Shown here: positions 40,080 to 48,806 of the stretch, in pieces | How the letters are laid out: each line of letters begins with the position of its first letter | Numbering within the stretch: the stretch's first letter is position 1 | NCBI RefSeq assembly: GCF_024609245.1 | Contig: NZ_JANJYH010000001.1 | Coordinates: 434,001-498,000, forward strand | DNA length: 64,000 bases | Reading direction: 5' to 3' | DNA from: Haloarchaeobius sp. FL176 | GTDB lineage: Archaea; Halobacteriota; Halobacteria; Halobacteriales; Natrialbaceae | Notes under the pieces: model-generated | What the model saw: the letters and a program-made list of their open reading frames with translations, nothing else | The model's database searches: none | Told to the model about the DNA's origin: nothing | Translations under genes and position numbers: made by a program

Positions 40080-41144
40080 CTACACGTCCACCGCGAACGT
40101 CTCGTACTCGGTGCTCTGGTCGGCGAAGGCGGCGAGCAGGTCGGCGACGGCGTCGAGGTCGTCGGTGTCGATGACCTCGACCGGCGTGTGCATGTACCGG
40201 TTCGGGACGCCGAGGTTCAGCGTCGGGACGCCACCGCGGGCGGTGTAGAACGAGCGCGCGTCGGTGCCGCCCGCGTTCGGGTCGGCCTGCAGCTGCACGT
40301 CGATGTCCGCGTCGGCCGCGGCCTTCCGGACGGCCTGTGCGACGACCGGGTGGTTCGCGCCGCCACGACCGACGATGGGACCGCTACCGAGCGCAGTGTC
40401 GCCGGCCCTGTCGGCCTTCCCGCCGGGGTAGTCCGAGACGTGGGAGACGTCCACGACGACGACCGCGTCGGCGTCGACCTCCGTGGCGACCATCTTCGCC
40501 CCCTGGGTGCCCAGCTCCTCCTGGACGGTCGAGACGGCGTACACCGTCGCGTCGACGTCGGCCTCGACGGCCCGGCGGAGCGCCTCGGCGGCCGCCCAGG
40601 TACCGACACGGTTGTCCAGTGCGCGGCCCGCGATGCGGCTCTCCATGAGCTCCTCGACGCCGCTGGAGAAGGTGATGGGGTCACCGACCTCGACGGTCTC
40701 GCGCGCTGCGTCACCGTCCGCGGCTCCGATGTCGACGGTCTGCTGGGTGATATCCTCGAACTCGTCCCCGTCGCGGTCGCGGAGGTGGATGGCGGTCTGT
40801 GCCACGACGCCAGACACCGGACCGTCACCGGTGTGGACCGTGACGTGCTGGCCCTTCGAGACGGTCCGGTCGGAGCCGCCGATGGGTGCGAGGTGGAGGA
40901 AGCCGTCGTCGTCGATGCGGTTGACGGAGAACCCGATCTCGTCGGCGTGGCCGGTGAAGGCCACCGCCGGCGCGTCAGGGCTCCCCTCGGCGACCGCGAC
41001 GGCGTTGCCGTAGGCGTCCGTCCGTACCTCGTCCGCGAACTGCTCGACGTACTCGACCCAGGTCCGCTGCCCCCGCGTCTCGTAGCCCGACGGACTCGGC
41101 GTCTCCAGAAGCTCCATCAGGAACTCGCGTTCGATTTCGTCCAT
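40080..41144 (-). CDS. M42 family metallopeptidase (glutamyl aminopeptidase / endoglucanase type)
   Basis: 354 residues, starting at ATG 41144. M42 enzymes are large tetrahedral aminopeptidases with two metal ions. Ligand-bearing motifs are GHADEIGF (His), [11 protein letters not shown] (Asp), VQEELGTQG (catalytic Glu, metal Glu), and DVSHVSDYP and YMHTPVEVI near the C-terminus. It should trim small peptides in the cytoplasm. The gene has no obvious operon partner and is divergent from the small membrane gene at 41278. Confidence 0.94.
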   Translation of the reverse strand: MDEIEREFLMELLETPSPSGYETRGQRTWVEYVEQFADEVRTDAYGNAVAVAEGSPDAPAVAFTGHADEIGFSVNRIDDDGFLHLAPIGGSDRTVSKGQHVTVHTGDGPVSGVVAQTAIHLRDRDGDEFEDITQQTVDIGAADGDAARETVEVGDPITFSSGVEELMESRIAGRALDNRVGTWAAAEALRRAVEADVDATVYAVSTVQEELGTQGAKMVATEVDADAVVVVDVSHVSDYPGGKADRAGDTALGSGPIVGRGGANHPVVAQAVRKAAADADIDVQLQADPNAGGTDARSFYTARGGVPTLNLGVPNRYMHTPVEVIDTDDLDAVADLLAAFADQSTEYETFAVDV

Positions 41145-41277
41145 ACCGGTCGATGGGACGGCCCCCGTTTGAACCCGACGGTCCCGAACGGGCCGACGCG
41201 GCGGACACAGCGACAGTACCCAGGTCCCCATCTGCCGAGGCACAACCGCTAAGTTGCCTGTCGAAGAACTGATTCGT

Positions 41278-41577
41278 ATGGAGATTACACTGTTCGAACT
41301 CCACTTCGACGGCGACACGAGCTTCGGTCCCACGTTCGGTAGTGGTGACGACGAAGAGGAAGCCACCGAGGTGTCGGAGGCCGGTGACGACGAGGTCGAT
41401 ATCGACCGGGGAGACGACGCCGAGTCCACCGGACTCCCGGGCCCGAGCCCCGTCGCGGTCCTCGTCGGACTCGTCCTGCTCGCCCTCCTCGCGGTCGGCG
41501 TCAAGAAGGCACTCGGCGGTGGCGAGGTGGCCGAGACCGAAGACTTCGAGCCCGAGATGGTCGAAATCGAGGAGTAG
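41278..41577 (+). CDS. Small single-pass membrane protein with acidic arms
   Basis: 99 residues from ATG at 41278. The N-terminal half is highly acidic (GSGDDEEEATEVSEAGDDEVD), then one hydrophobic segment (GPSPVAVLVGLVLLALLAVGV), then another acidic tail. The layout predicts one membrane helix with charged flanks. No family or catalytic motif is recognised. It is followed 52 bp later by the DUF2342-type gene on the same strand. Confidence 0.75.
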   Translation: MEITLFELHFDGDTSFGPTFGSGDDEEEATEVSEAGDDEVDIDRGDDAESTGLPGPSPVAVLVGLVLLALLAVGVKKALGGGEVAETEDFEPEMVEIEE

Positions 41578-41629
41578 AGGCGTTTCCAGCACACAGAAAG
41601 GTTTTGCGTGCGCGGTCCCAATCCGGTCT

Positions 41630-42592
41630 GTGAACCTCTTCCATAGCGTCCGGGCGGTCGCATCCTCCGGCGACGGCGAGGGTGCCATCGACTGGGACGC
41701 CGTCGTCGAAGCGGCCCGCGCCGGGACCGACCCAGGCTCCGTCGACCTGACCCAGGCCGAGCGGTCCGGCTACGCGACCGACGTGCGGGACGCCCGCGAC
41801 CGCGTCCGAGAGGTTGCCGCCGTCGAGTTCGACGTGCCGGACGCCATCGAGATACAGCACCGACACCACTGGATCGACGCGAACGTCGCCACGTTCCGCC
41901 GGGTGCTCGGCCCGCTCGAGGACCAGCAGTCGGAGTTCCTCCCCGGCGTCGCACGCACGGTGAACACCGGCACGATGTCGTTCATGCTCGGCTTTCTCGC
42001 GCGGAACGTCCTCGGCCAGTACGACCCGCTGTTGCTCGCCGACGAGGCCGATGCCGACCACGCGCTCTACTTCGTCCACCCCAACATCCAGCAGGTCGCC
42101 GCCGACCTGCAGGTCGACTTCCCCCGATTCCGCCGCTGGATCGCCTTCCACGAGGTGACCCACGCCGCGGAGTTCGGGGCCGCCCCCTGGCTCTCGTCCT
42201 ACCTCGAGGACCGGATGGAGGAGGGTCTCGATGACCTCTCCCAGGGCGGCTTCGACCGCGAGGCCTTCCGCGAGATGAACGTCGCGATGACCGTCGTCGA
42301 GGGCTACGCGGAACTCCTGATGGACCACGCCTTCGACGACGAGTACGCCGACCTCCGCGCGAAAGTCGACGCCCGCAGACAGTCCGGCGGACCGATCTCG
42401 AAGCTCGCGAAGCGGCTGCTCGGACTCGGACTCAAGCGCCAGCAGTACGAGCGCGGCAAGGAGTTCTTCGAGGGGGTCGCCGCCCTGCGCGGGCTGGAGG
42501 CGGCCGGCGCGGTCTGGGAATCGCCCGAGCACCTGCCCACGGACGACGAGCTGGACGACCCCGGTGCGTGGGCCAGGCGCGTCGGCGTCTGA
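41630..42592 (+). CDS. Zincin-like metalloprotease of the DUF2342 / F420-associated family
   Basis: 320 residues from a GTG at 41630. The zinc site is FHEVTHAAEF (His174, Glu175, His178). The C-terminal half carries further conserved helices, such as MNVAMTVVEGYAELLMDHA (a likely third ligand) and KEFFEGVAAL. This family is often found near F420 biosynthesis genes in actinobacteria, but its substrate is unknown and no F420 gene is present here. The sequence lacks a signal peptide. Confidence 0.87.
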   Translation: MNLFHSVRAVASSGDGEGAIDWDAVVEAARAGTDPGSVDLTQAERSGYATDVRDARDRVREVAAVEFDVPDAIEIQHRHHWIDANVATFRRVLGPLEDQQSEFLPGVARTVNTGTMSFMLGFLARNVLGQYDPLLLADEADADHALYFVHPNIQQVAADLQVDFPRFRRWIAFHEVTHAAEFGAAPWLSSYLEDRMEEGLDDLSQGGFDREAFREMNVAMTVVEGYAELLMDHAFDDEYADLRAKVDARRQSGGPISKLAKRLLGLGLKRQQYERGKEFFEGVAALRGLEAAGAVWESPEHLPTDDELDDPGAWARRVGV

Positions 42593-42617
42593 CTACCGCC
42601 GTCGCCGGAACGCGCCG

Positions 42618-42857
42618 CTACCGCCGCGACCGAGACTCCGTCTCCTGCTGTGCCGACTGGAACGTACTGACGAGGTACCACCACAGCAGCGCGCCGACGA
42701 GACCCCCGCCGGCCGCCGCCGCCGCGACGACCGCCAGCGACGCTTCCGCCTGAAGCGCGACGAGCGCGCCCGACGCAGCGACCATGACGACGAACGTGTA
42801 CCGGATGCGTTGCATCCCGTTCTCGCGGTCCTCGTCGGTCATCGATGGACCGACCAT
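42618..42857 (-). CDS. Small two-helix membrane protein
   Basis: 79 residues, or 74 from the alternative ATG at 42842. Two hydrophobic segments (YTFVVMVAASGALVALQA and LAVVAAAAAGGGLVGALLWWYL) are separated by a short loop; the ends are charged. The ATG at 42857 begins one base after the stop of the NTF2-like gene, so the two are one transcript, probably coupled. No function is known. Confidence 0.72.
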   Translation of the reverse strand: MVGPSMTDEDRENGMQRIRYTFVVMVAASGALVALQAEASLAVVAAAAAGGGLVGALLWWYLVSTFQSAQQETESRSRR

Positions 42858-42858
42858 G

Positions 42859-43242
42859 TCAGATCGACCGCGGCGCAGAGACGTGCATCTGGATGAATCC
42901 CCACTCCTCGTCGTTCCCGTCGAGAGGCTCCAGCGCTCCGCTCCAGCGCGAATCGAAGCCGTGGCGTTGTCCCGTTAGCGTGTCCGTCCAGGCGAGGCGG
43001 ACCGCGTCGTCGAACAGCGCCAGCCCCTCCCGCCCGGTGACCGACAGCGCCTCGCTCTCGACGGTCCACTCGTCCGTGGTCCGGCTCTGCTCCCGAAGCG
43101 CCTCGCTCACCGCGTCGTAACCACTGTACTGGGTGCTGATCGCCGCCTTCCACGTCTCCGCGCGCTCGACGAAGTACGGGTACAGCGGCTCGCCCCGGCG
43201 CAGCGCCTCGTAGTAGTCCAGAACGGTCTCCTCCGGAGTCAT
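42859..43242 (-). CDS. NTF2-like / SnoaL-like protein
   Basis: 127 residues from ATG at 43242. Helices TPEETVLDYYEALRRGEPLYPYF and the strands ALSVTGREGLALFDDAVRLAW and EWGFIQMHV form the cone-shaped NTF2 fold. Members bind small ligands or are isomerases; catalytic residues are not conserved enough here to assign a reaction. It is in the same transcript as the downstream small membrane gene. Confidence 0.75.
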   Translation of the reverse strand: MTPEETVLDYYEALRRGEPLYPYFVERAETWKAAISTQYSGYDAVSEALREQSRTTDEWTVESEALSVTGREGLALFDDAVRLAWTDTLTGQRHGFDSRWSGALEPLDGNDEEWGFIQMHVSAPRSI

Positions 43243-43307
43243 ACCTCCAGCAACGGCCTGGGCGGGTTTGAAACCCCCGTTCCCCGGAGTGTCGACCCGG
43301 CCCGCCG

Positions 43308-43859
43308 TCACATGAAGCCGCGGTCGACCCCGTCGTCCTCGATGACGTCGTCGAGTTCGGCGTCCAGCACCGTCTCGGCGTCCTCGAACGTCGTCGCGAG
43401 GTCGTCAAGCCCCTCCGGCCGGTCGTAGTTGTCGAACTCCATCGGTCCGAACGCCGGGCTGTCGAGTGCGTCCATCACGTCGTCGAAGAAATCGCCCGGC
43501 GTCGTCGGCGCGTCCGCGTGCGCCTCCACGACTGCCTGCAGGCGTTTCGCCGCGTCTTCGGCCTCGTCCTCGTCCTCCGGCGGGGACTGCACCGCAAAGC
43601 GGTTCCCGTCGGTCTTCGTCGGGAACAGCGGCGCCAGTTCGTCGTCCAGCCGTCGCGCCACCTGCGTTCCGACGCCGTGGACCTCGAACGGGTTCTTCGC
43701 GTACGTCTTCAGGTGATAGACGCCGCTGTTGGGGTGTCCGAGATACAGGTCCTCGCCGAGGCCGTTCGCGCGGTCACCCGCGACCGCACGCCAGCCCTCC
43801 GGGTCCGCTCCGGAATCGACCACGTCCGCGACGATGTCGTCCCAGTCTCGAACGCGCAT
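43308..43859 (-). CDS. Haloarchaeal hypothetical protein
   Basis: 183 residues from ATG at 43859, acidic. The first 95 residues look like a globular domain (GWRAVAGDRANGLGEDLYLGHPNSGVYHLKTYAKNPFEVHG). Then a charged stretch (ETEEDEDEAEDAAKRL-like) and a helical C-terminus rich in Asp follow. No known motif is visible. It sits 65 bp from the NTF2-like gene on the same strand. Confidence 0.72.
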   Translation of the reverse strand: MRVRDWDDIVADVVDSGADPEGWRAVAGDRANGLGEDLYLGHPNSGVYHLKTYAKNPFEVHGVGTQVARRLDDELAPLFPTKTDGNRFAVQSPPEDEDEAEDAAKRLQAVVEAHADAPTTPGDFFDDVMDALDSPAFGPMEFDNYDRPEGLDDLATTFEDAETVLDAELDDVIEDDGVDRGFM

Positions 43860-43932
43860 GGACGGGGCTAGTTCGTACTGTCGCAAGAACGTATCGGTGC
43901 CCGAGAGTCGTGACAGGTGTCGCGACGCGGAG

Positions 43933-44451
43933 TCAGTTCTCCTCGTTCCCCGGCCCCTGCAGCTCGTCCTTGACGCCCTCGACGGTCTCTTTGGCCTCGT
44001 CGGCCTGCTCCTCGACGTGCTTCGCGCGGCCCGTGATCTCCTCGGCGGTCTCCTCGGGTGCGCCGGTCTCCTCGACGGACTGCTCGACAGTCTCCTCCAG
44101 CTCCTCGGCGGCGGTTCTGACCTGCTCGGCGGACTGCTCGACGCCCGCTGCGGACTCGGCGACGGTCTCCTCGCGGCGGCGGACCCCGCGGGCGACGAGG
44201 AGCAACTGGAGCGCGCCGGCGAGCACGAACAGCGTGACGACGACGCTCGTGAGCTGTGAGAGCAGCTGGCTGTTGCTGGCCGACAGTGCCAGGGCGTCCG
44301 TGGTCGCCCGGACCAGATGGACGAGCGCGACGAGCGCGGCCGCGACGAGGAGCCCGCGGACGAACCACCGGTACCACGGAGCGAACACGACTCGTTCCAG
44401 CGCGTCGGCGGCCGGTGTGAGCACCGGGACGCCGTCGTCCGACTGTGACAT
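43933..44451 (-). CDS. Membrane protein with cytoplasmic coiled coil
   Basis: 172 residues. Two membrane helices (FVRGLLVAAALVALVHLV and LTSVVVTLFVLAGALQLLLVA) are followed by a long coiled coil from about residue 95 to 165 (AAGVEQSAEQVRTAAEELEETVEQ), resembling signalling or t-SNARE-like helices of chemoreceptors but without a receptor core. A TATA-like GATATAGG lies 24-30 nt before the ATG on this strand. It is divergent from the Dna2-like gene. Confidence 0.8.
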   Translation of the reverse strand: MSQSDDGVPVLTPAADALERVVFAPWYRWFVRGLLVAAALVALVHLVRATTDALALSASNSQLLSQLTSVVVTLFVLAGALQLLLVARGVRRREETVAESAAGVEQSAEQVRTAAEELEETVEQSVEETGAPEETAEEITGRAKHVEEQADEAKETVEGVKDELQGPGNEEN

Positions 44452-44548
44452 GCTCTCAGGTTTCTCTCGCAGCCTATATCAAACCCCGACACGACGAGGG
44501 TCCGCGGGCCACGCCGGGTTTATCAACGGGGACGACCGAGGGGTGGAC

Positions 44549-47218
44549 GTGAGCGTTCGCGGTATCGTCACGACGGTCGGGGAGGAACGGTCGGTCGACA
44601 CGAGCCACGGCACGAGCGAGCTCGTGGAGGTGGGGCTCGAACGGCCCGAGGACACCCCGACGACGGTCACGCTGTGGGGGCGCTGGACCGAGACCGCAGC
44701 GGTGCTCGAACCGGGGATGGAGCTGCTGGTCACCGAGCCGAAACGGGAGGAGTACGAGGGCGAGCGCTCGTTCTCGACGACCGGTGACTCGTACGTCGTC
44801 GTCGAGCCGGACTTCCTCGTCAACGTGACCGACGTGCGCCAGTGGGTGCAGTGTCCCCGGATGTACTACCTGAACAAGCTCTCCAGCGTCCCGCTCGCCT
44901 ACCCGGTGGTGAAGGGGACCGTCGTCCACGAGGTGTTCGGGGACCTGCTCCGCGGCCGTGACTTCGACGAGGCCGTCGAGGACCGCGTCGCGGAGCAGGC
45001 GCTCGAACTCGGCCTGCTCGACTACACCGCCGAGGACGTCGAGCGCGAGGTGGCCCAGAACGCCCAGGCCATCGCGGGCTGGCTCCAGCAGGGGCGACTG
45101 GCCGACGAGGACGAGTGGCGCTCCGAGCGTCTGCTCGTCTCGGAGACGTTCGGCATCAAGGGGCGGGCCGACGCTATCCGGCGGGGCCAGCCCGTCGAGC
45201 TGAAGACCGGGAAGAACCTCAAGAGCGAGCCGCGGTTCCACGACAAGATACAGGCCGCGGCGTACGCGCTGCTGCTCCAGGAACGCGGCGTGCCGGCCGA
45301 CACCGGCACGCTGCTGTACACGAAGAACGAGGCGCTGGACCGCGACGAGTTCACCGGCGACTTCTCGCCGGCGAAGGAGTTCTCCATCGGCGACGGCCTG
45401 CTCAAGTTCGTGGTCCGGGCGCGCAACGAGATCGCCGCGATGGAGTTCGACGCCGACGTGCCGACGGGCTACGAGGCCGACGCCAGGTGCGAGTACTGCT
45501 TCGAGCAGGACACCTGCATGGTCGTCTCGGGGCGGCTGGACCAGGAGTCCAAGGCCGGCCAGATCGGCACCGCCCTCCCCGAGGACGAGCGGGCGTACTT
45601 CGAGCGGACCTACGACGCCATCGAGGCAGAGCGCGGCGCGGCCCACGACGAGTTCGTGAAGCTCTGGGGGCAGACCGCCGCCGAGCGCGCCGACGACGAC
45701 CGCGCGCTCGTCGACCTCGAACCCGTCGCGAAACGCGAGCTGCCGGCGGGCCGCTGGGAGCTGACGGCCCGGCGAACCTCCGCCGCCGTCTCGAAAATCC
45801 GCGAGGGCGACTACGTGCTCGCGAGCGACGGCGACCCCGTCCGTGGCCACTCGGAACTCGCGACGGTCGAACGCCTGGGCGACGAGGAGATAATCCTCAC
45901 CGCCGACGAGCCCGTCGACGTGCATCGCCTCGACGTCTACCCCTCCGACATCGGCCCGTCGCGGCTGCTGACGGCGGTCCACGACGCACTGCTGAAGGGC
46001 GACGAGCGCCGGAAGGACGTGCTGTTCGGGCGCGAATCGCCGGCGTTCGAATCCACGGACGAGACGTTCGTCGACAACAACGACGCGCAGGACGAAGCGG
46101 TCCGCATGGCCGTCACCGCCGACGACTGCGCGCTCATCCACGGCCCACCCGGGACGGGGAAGACCTACACCATCGCGCAGGCGGTCCGGGCGATGGTCGA
46201 GCGCGGCGAGCGGGTCCTCCTCTCGGCATTCACGAACCGTGCGGTCGACAACGCACTGGAGGCCATCAGGGAGACGGGCTTCGAGGACGACGACCTCGGC
46301 GACATCGTCCGCATCGGGACGAAGTCGGGCGTCCGCGAGGACATGCAGGACCTCCGGCTCCGTCGTCACGGCGACCCGCAGGAGCGCGCCGCCGAACTCG
46401 AGGACGCCAGCGTCGTCGCGGCGACCACCGCCACCTGCGGCTCGACGGTGATGCGCGAACAGCAGTTCGACGTGGCGCTCGTCGACGAGGCCGGCCAGCT
46501 CACCGAGCCCGGCACGCTCGCGGCGGTCAACCTCGCCGACCGGTTCGTCCTCGTCGGCGACCACCAGCAGCTCCCACCGGTCATCCGCGCCGACACCGAC
46601 CTCTCGCGGTCGCTGTTCGAGCGCCTCATCGACACCCACCCGGAAGCGGGTGTGCTGCTCGACCGGCAGTACCGGATGTCACAGCGCATCCAGGCGTTCC
46701 CGTCGCGGGAGTTCTACGACGGCAAGCTCCGACCCGCGACGGGCGAGGTTGCCGGGCGCTCCCTCGCGGACCTCGACCACGTGGACGTGACGGCGCTCCC
46801 CGACGCTCTCCGTGGCGGCGTCTCCATGGTCGACACACCGGGCGACGACGGCCGCCACACCGACGCCGTGGAGGCCGCCGAGGTCCGTCGGGTCGTCGAC
46901 GCCCACCTCGAGGCCGGGCTCCGCCCCGAGGAGGTCGGCGTCATCGCGCCGTTCCGGGCACAGGTCGCCGAGATAACCCGTGACGTGCCCGACGGCGTCG
47001 CCGTCGACACGGTCGACCGCTTTCAGGGGTCGGCGAAGGAGGTCATCGTCGTCTCCTTTGTCGCCTCGGGAGACCTCGACAGCCCCATCTTCGAGGACTA
47101 CCGGCGGGTGAACGTCGCGCTGACCCGGGCGAAGCGCTCGCTCGTCCTCGTCGGCGACAGCGACACGCTCTCGACCGACGAAGTGTACGCCCGGATGGTC
47201 GACTGGGCGGACCGGTAA
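44549..47218 (+). CDS. Dna2-like nuclease-helicase
   Basis: 889 residues. The N-terminal part holds a PD-(D/E)XK nuclease (Asp208 in GRADAI, Glu217-Lys219 in VELKTGK) with an iron-sulfur cluster bound by Cys102 (WVQCPRM) and Cys314, Cys317, Cys323 (CEYCFEQDTC), as in Dna2 and AddB. The C-terminal half is an SF1 helicase (Walker A GPPGTGKT from 532, DEAGQ, GDHQQLPPV, VDRFQGSAKEVI, LTRAKRSL). The family processes flaps and DNA ends during replication and recombination. A TATA-like TTTATC lies about 25 nt before this GTG; another GTG at 44543 is an alternative. Confidence 0.94.
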   Translation: MSVRGIVTTVGEERSVDTSHGTSELVEVGLERPEDTPTTVTLWGRWTETAAVLEPGMELLVTEPKREEYEGERSFSTTGDSYVVVEPDFLVNVTDVRQWVQCPRMYYLNKLSSVPLAYPVVKGTVVHEVFGDLLRGRDFDEAVEDRVAEQALELGLLDYTAEDVEREVAQNAQAIAGWLQQGRLADEDEWRSERLLVSETFGIKGRADAIRRGQPVELKTGKNLKSEPRFHDKIQAAAYALLLQERGVPADTGTLLYTKNEALDRDEFTGDFSPAKEFSIGDGLLKFVVRARNEIAAMEFDADVPTGYEADARCEYCFEQDTCMVVSGRLDQESKAGQIGTALPEDERAYFERTYDAIEAERGAAHDEFVKLWGQTAAERADDDRALVDLEPVAKRELPAGRWELTARRTSAAVSKIREGDYVLASDGDPVRGHSELATVERLGDEEIILTADEPVDVHRLDVYPSDIGPSRLLTAVHDALLKGDERRKDVLFGRESPAFESTDETFVDNNDAQDEAVRMAVTADDCALIHGPPGTGKTYTIAQAVRAMVERGERVLLSAFTNRAVDNALEAIRETGFEDDDLGDIVRIGTKSGVREDMQDLRLRRHGDPQERAAELEDASVVAATTATCGSTVMREQQFDVALVDEAGQLTEPGTLAAVNLADRFVLVGDHQQLPPVIRADTDLSRSLFERLIDTHPEAGVLLDRQYRMSQRIQAFPSREFYDGKLRPATGEVAGRSLADLDHVDVTALPDALRGGVSMVDTPGDDGRHTDAVEAAEVRRVVDAHLEAGLRPEEVGVIAPFRAQVAEITRDVPDGVAVDTVDRFQGSAKEVIVVSFVASGDLDSPIFEDYRRVNVALTRAKRSLVLVGDSDTLSTDEVYARMVDWADR

Positions 47219-47258
47219 AGCGAAAGCGTTCAGTTCACGGCCGGGGAACGTGCAAGGT

Positions 47259-48107
47259 ATGGTTCGACTGGAGGCCGCCAGCGAGGCCATCCGCACGGCG
47301 TTCCCGAACGGTCTCGTCGACGTGTACGCAGGCGTGACTGCGCTCGGGAACCCCGGCCTGCTGACGGTGCTGCTGGCGCTCGTCTACTGGGGCTACCGCC
47401 GCGAGGAGACCGCGACGGTCGCCGGCTACGCCTTCCTCGCGTTCGCGCTCGTGCTGTTCCTGAAGGAGGTCTTCGCGATGCCGCGCCCACCCGAGTCGGT
47501 CATGCTCGTCGCTGAGGACGGCTACGGCTTCCCGAGCGGTCACGCCATCGCCGGTGTCGTCGTCTACGGCGGACTCGCCCTCGAGTTCGACTGGCTCGAG
47601 GAGCCGCCGAAGGCGCTCGCGGCGGGGCTGCTTTCCCTCTCGGTCGGTCTCTCGCGGATCGTCCTCGGCGTCCACTATCTCGGGGACGTGCTCGTCGGGG
47701 CGGCGCTCGGCCTGGCCGTCCTCGCCGCCGGACACTGGCTCTGGCGCGACCAGCCCGCGGTCGGCTACGGCCTCGGTGCGGTCGTCGCCGTGCCGGCCGT
47801 CCTCGTCTCCGACGGCGACCCCCAGACGGTGGCGCTGCTCGGCTCCTGCCTCGGCGGTGTCTGGGCGTGTCGGACGGTCACGCCGCTCTCCGACGCCCGG
47901 GACCGCGCCGAGCTGGCGTTCCTGTTCGCCGTGGGCATCCTGCTCGCGGTCGGCCTGCTAGCAGGCAGGGTCGTACTGGAGACGAACCGGCCGGCGCAGT
48001 TCGTCCTGGGTGTGGCGACCGTGGCGACCATCCTCGCGCTCCCCGCGGCGCTCGACCGACTCGACGCCTTCGCCGTCGTCCGACGCATCGCAGGTCGAGC
48101 GACGTGA
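47259..48107 (+). CDS. PAP2 family phosphatase, membrane
   Basis: 282 residues with six or more membrane helices, starting at ATG 47259. The three phosphatase motifs are KEVFAMPRPPE, FPSGHA and SRIVLGVHYLGDVL. These are the lipid-phosphate phosphatase active-site residues (Lys/Arg, Ser-Gly-His, Arg and His). The likely role is dephosphorylation of an isoprenoid or lipid phosphate at the membrane. The gene follows the Dna2-like gene by 40 bp. Confidence 0.9.
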   Translation: MVRLEAASEAIRTAFPNGLVDVYAGVTALGNPGLLTVLLALVYWGYRREETATVAGYAFLAFALVLFLKEVFAMPRPPESVMLVAEDGYGFPSGHAIAGVVVYGGLALEFDWLEEPPKALAAGLLSLSVGLSRIVLGVHYLGDVLVGAALGLAVLAAGHWLWRDQPAVGYGLGAVVAVPAVLVSDGDPQTVALLGSCLGGVWACRTVTPLSDARDRAELAFLFAVGILLAVGLLAGRVVLETNRPAQFVLGVATVATILALPAALDRLDAFAVVRRIAGRAT

Positions 48108-48154
48108 GTGCCGAATAAACGGCGTACCGAACACATTCGTCTGCGCGGCCAATC

Positions 48155-48163
48155 GTTTATATT
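48155..48163 (+). promoter_or_regulatory. TATA box of the gene at 48186
   Basis: GTTTATATT lies 23-31 nt before the ATG, an ideal leaderless spacing, and confirms the ATG at 48186 over the upstream ATG at 48108. Confidence 0.62.
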
Positions 48164-48185
48164 CGTGGCGGTGGTATGTTGTGAC

Positions 48186-48695
48186 ATGGCAAGCAGTCAC
48201 TCGGGTGCAGAAGAGGAGAACGAGGGGTTCGATCGGACGGCCGAACGAGACGACGAACTCCGGGCCGCGATCGGTGCCGTGGCCGGCGGTATCGTCGGCA
48301 CCACCGTCATGACGGGCGTGCTGCTCGCGGTGAACGCGATATACGCGCCGGAGATCAGCGTGTTCGCGACGCTCGCGGAACTCGCCGGCGTCGGTGCCGA
48401 CAACGTGGCCCTCGGGATGGCGATGTTCCTCGGAGCCGGGGCGCTCGCCTGGCCGCTCACGTTCGCGACCCTCGGCGCGTACCTGCCGGGTGGGACCCGT
48501 TCACAGCAGGGCATCGTCTTCGCACTCGTGCTCTGGACCGGCTTCGCCGTCGCGTTCGGCACCAGGTACTCCGGTGCGGACCTCGCGGTGTTCGTCGTCA
48601 CGTCGGTCGCCACCCACATCGCCTACGGCTACCTGCTCGGCTTCGTCGCGGGCCGGCTGACGGGGCACCGGGAGAGCCCCGAGATCGCCGTCTGA
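48186..48695 (+). CDS. Membrane protein of the DUF6789 type
   Basis: 169 residues. An acidic N-terminus of about 30 residues is followed by four hydrophobic segments (AVAGGIVGTTVMTGVLLAV, ALGMAMFLGAGALAWPLTF, IVFALVLWTGFAVAFG and FVVTSVATHIAYGYLLGFVAG). I recall this as a haloarchaeal/bacterial membrane family without known function. The start and spacing are supported by the TATA box. Confidence 0.75.
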   Translation: MASSHSGAEEENEGFDRTAERDDELRAAIGAVAGGIVGTTVMTGVLLAVNAIYAPEISVFATLAELAGVGADNVALGMAMFLGAGALAWPLTFATLGAYLPGGTRSQQGIVFALVLWTGFAVAFGTRYSGADLAVFVVTSVATHIAYGYLLGFVAGRLTGHRESPEIAV

Positions 48696-48806
48696 TTCGA
48701 CCCGAATTCTAGAACCACTCCGGACGGAGTTGCCACCCACTCCGGAGAGAGTCTGTCCGAATCTCGAACAATCCTCTTCTAGTGGCTCGGCCTCTCCACG
48801 GATGGA

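Noticed and set aside
43466-44548. Long N-terminal extension of the Dna2-like gene
   Set aside because: The frame overlaps three genes on the other strand, is Ser/Arg-rich, and the family starts at the GTG near 44549 with a promoter in place.
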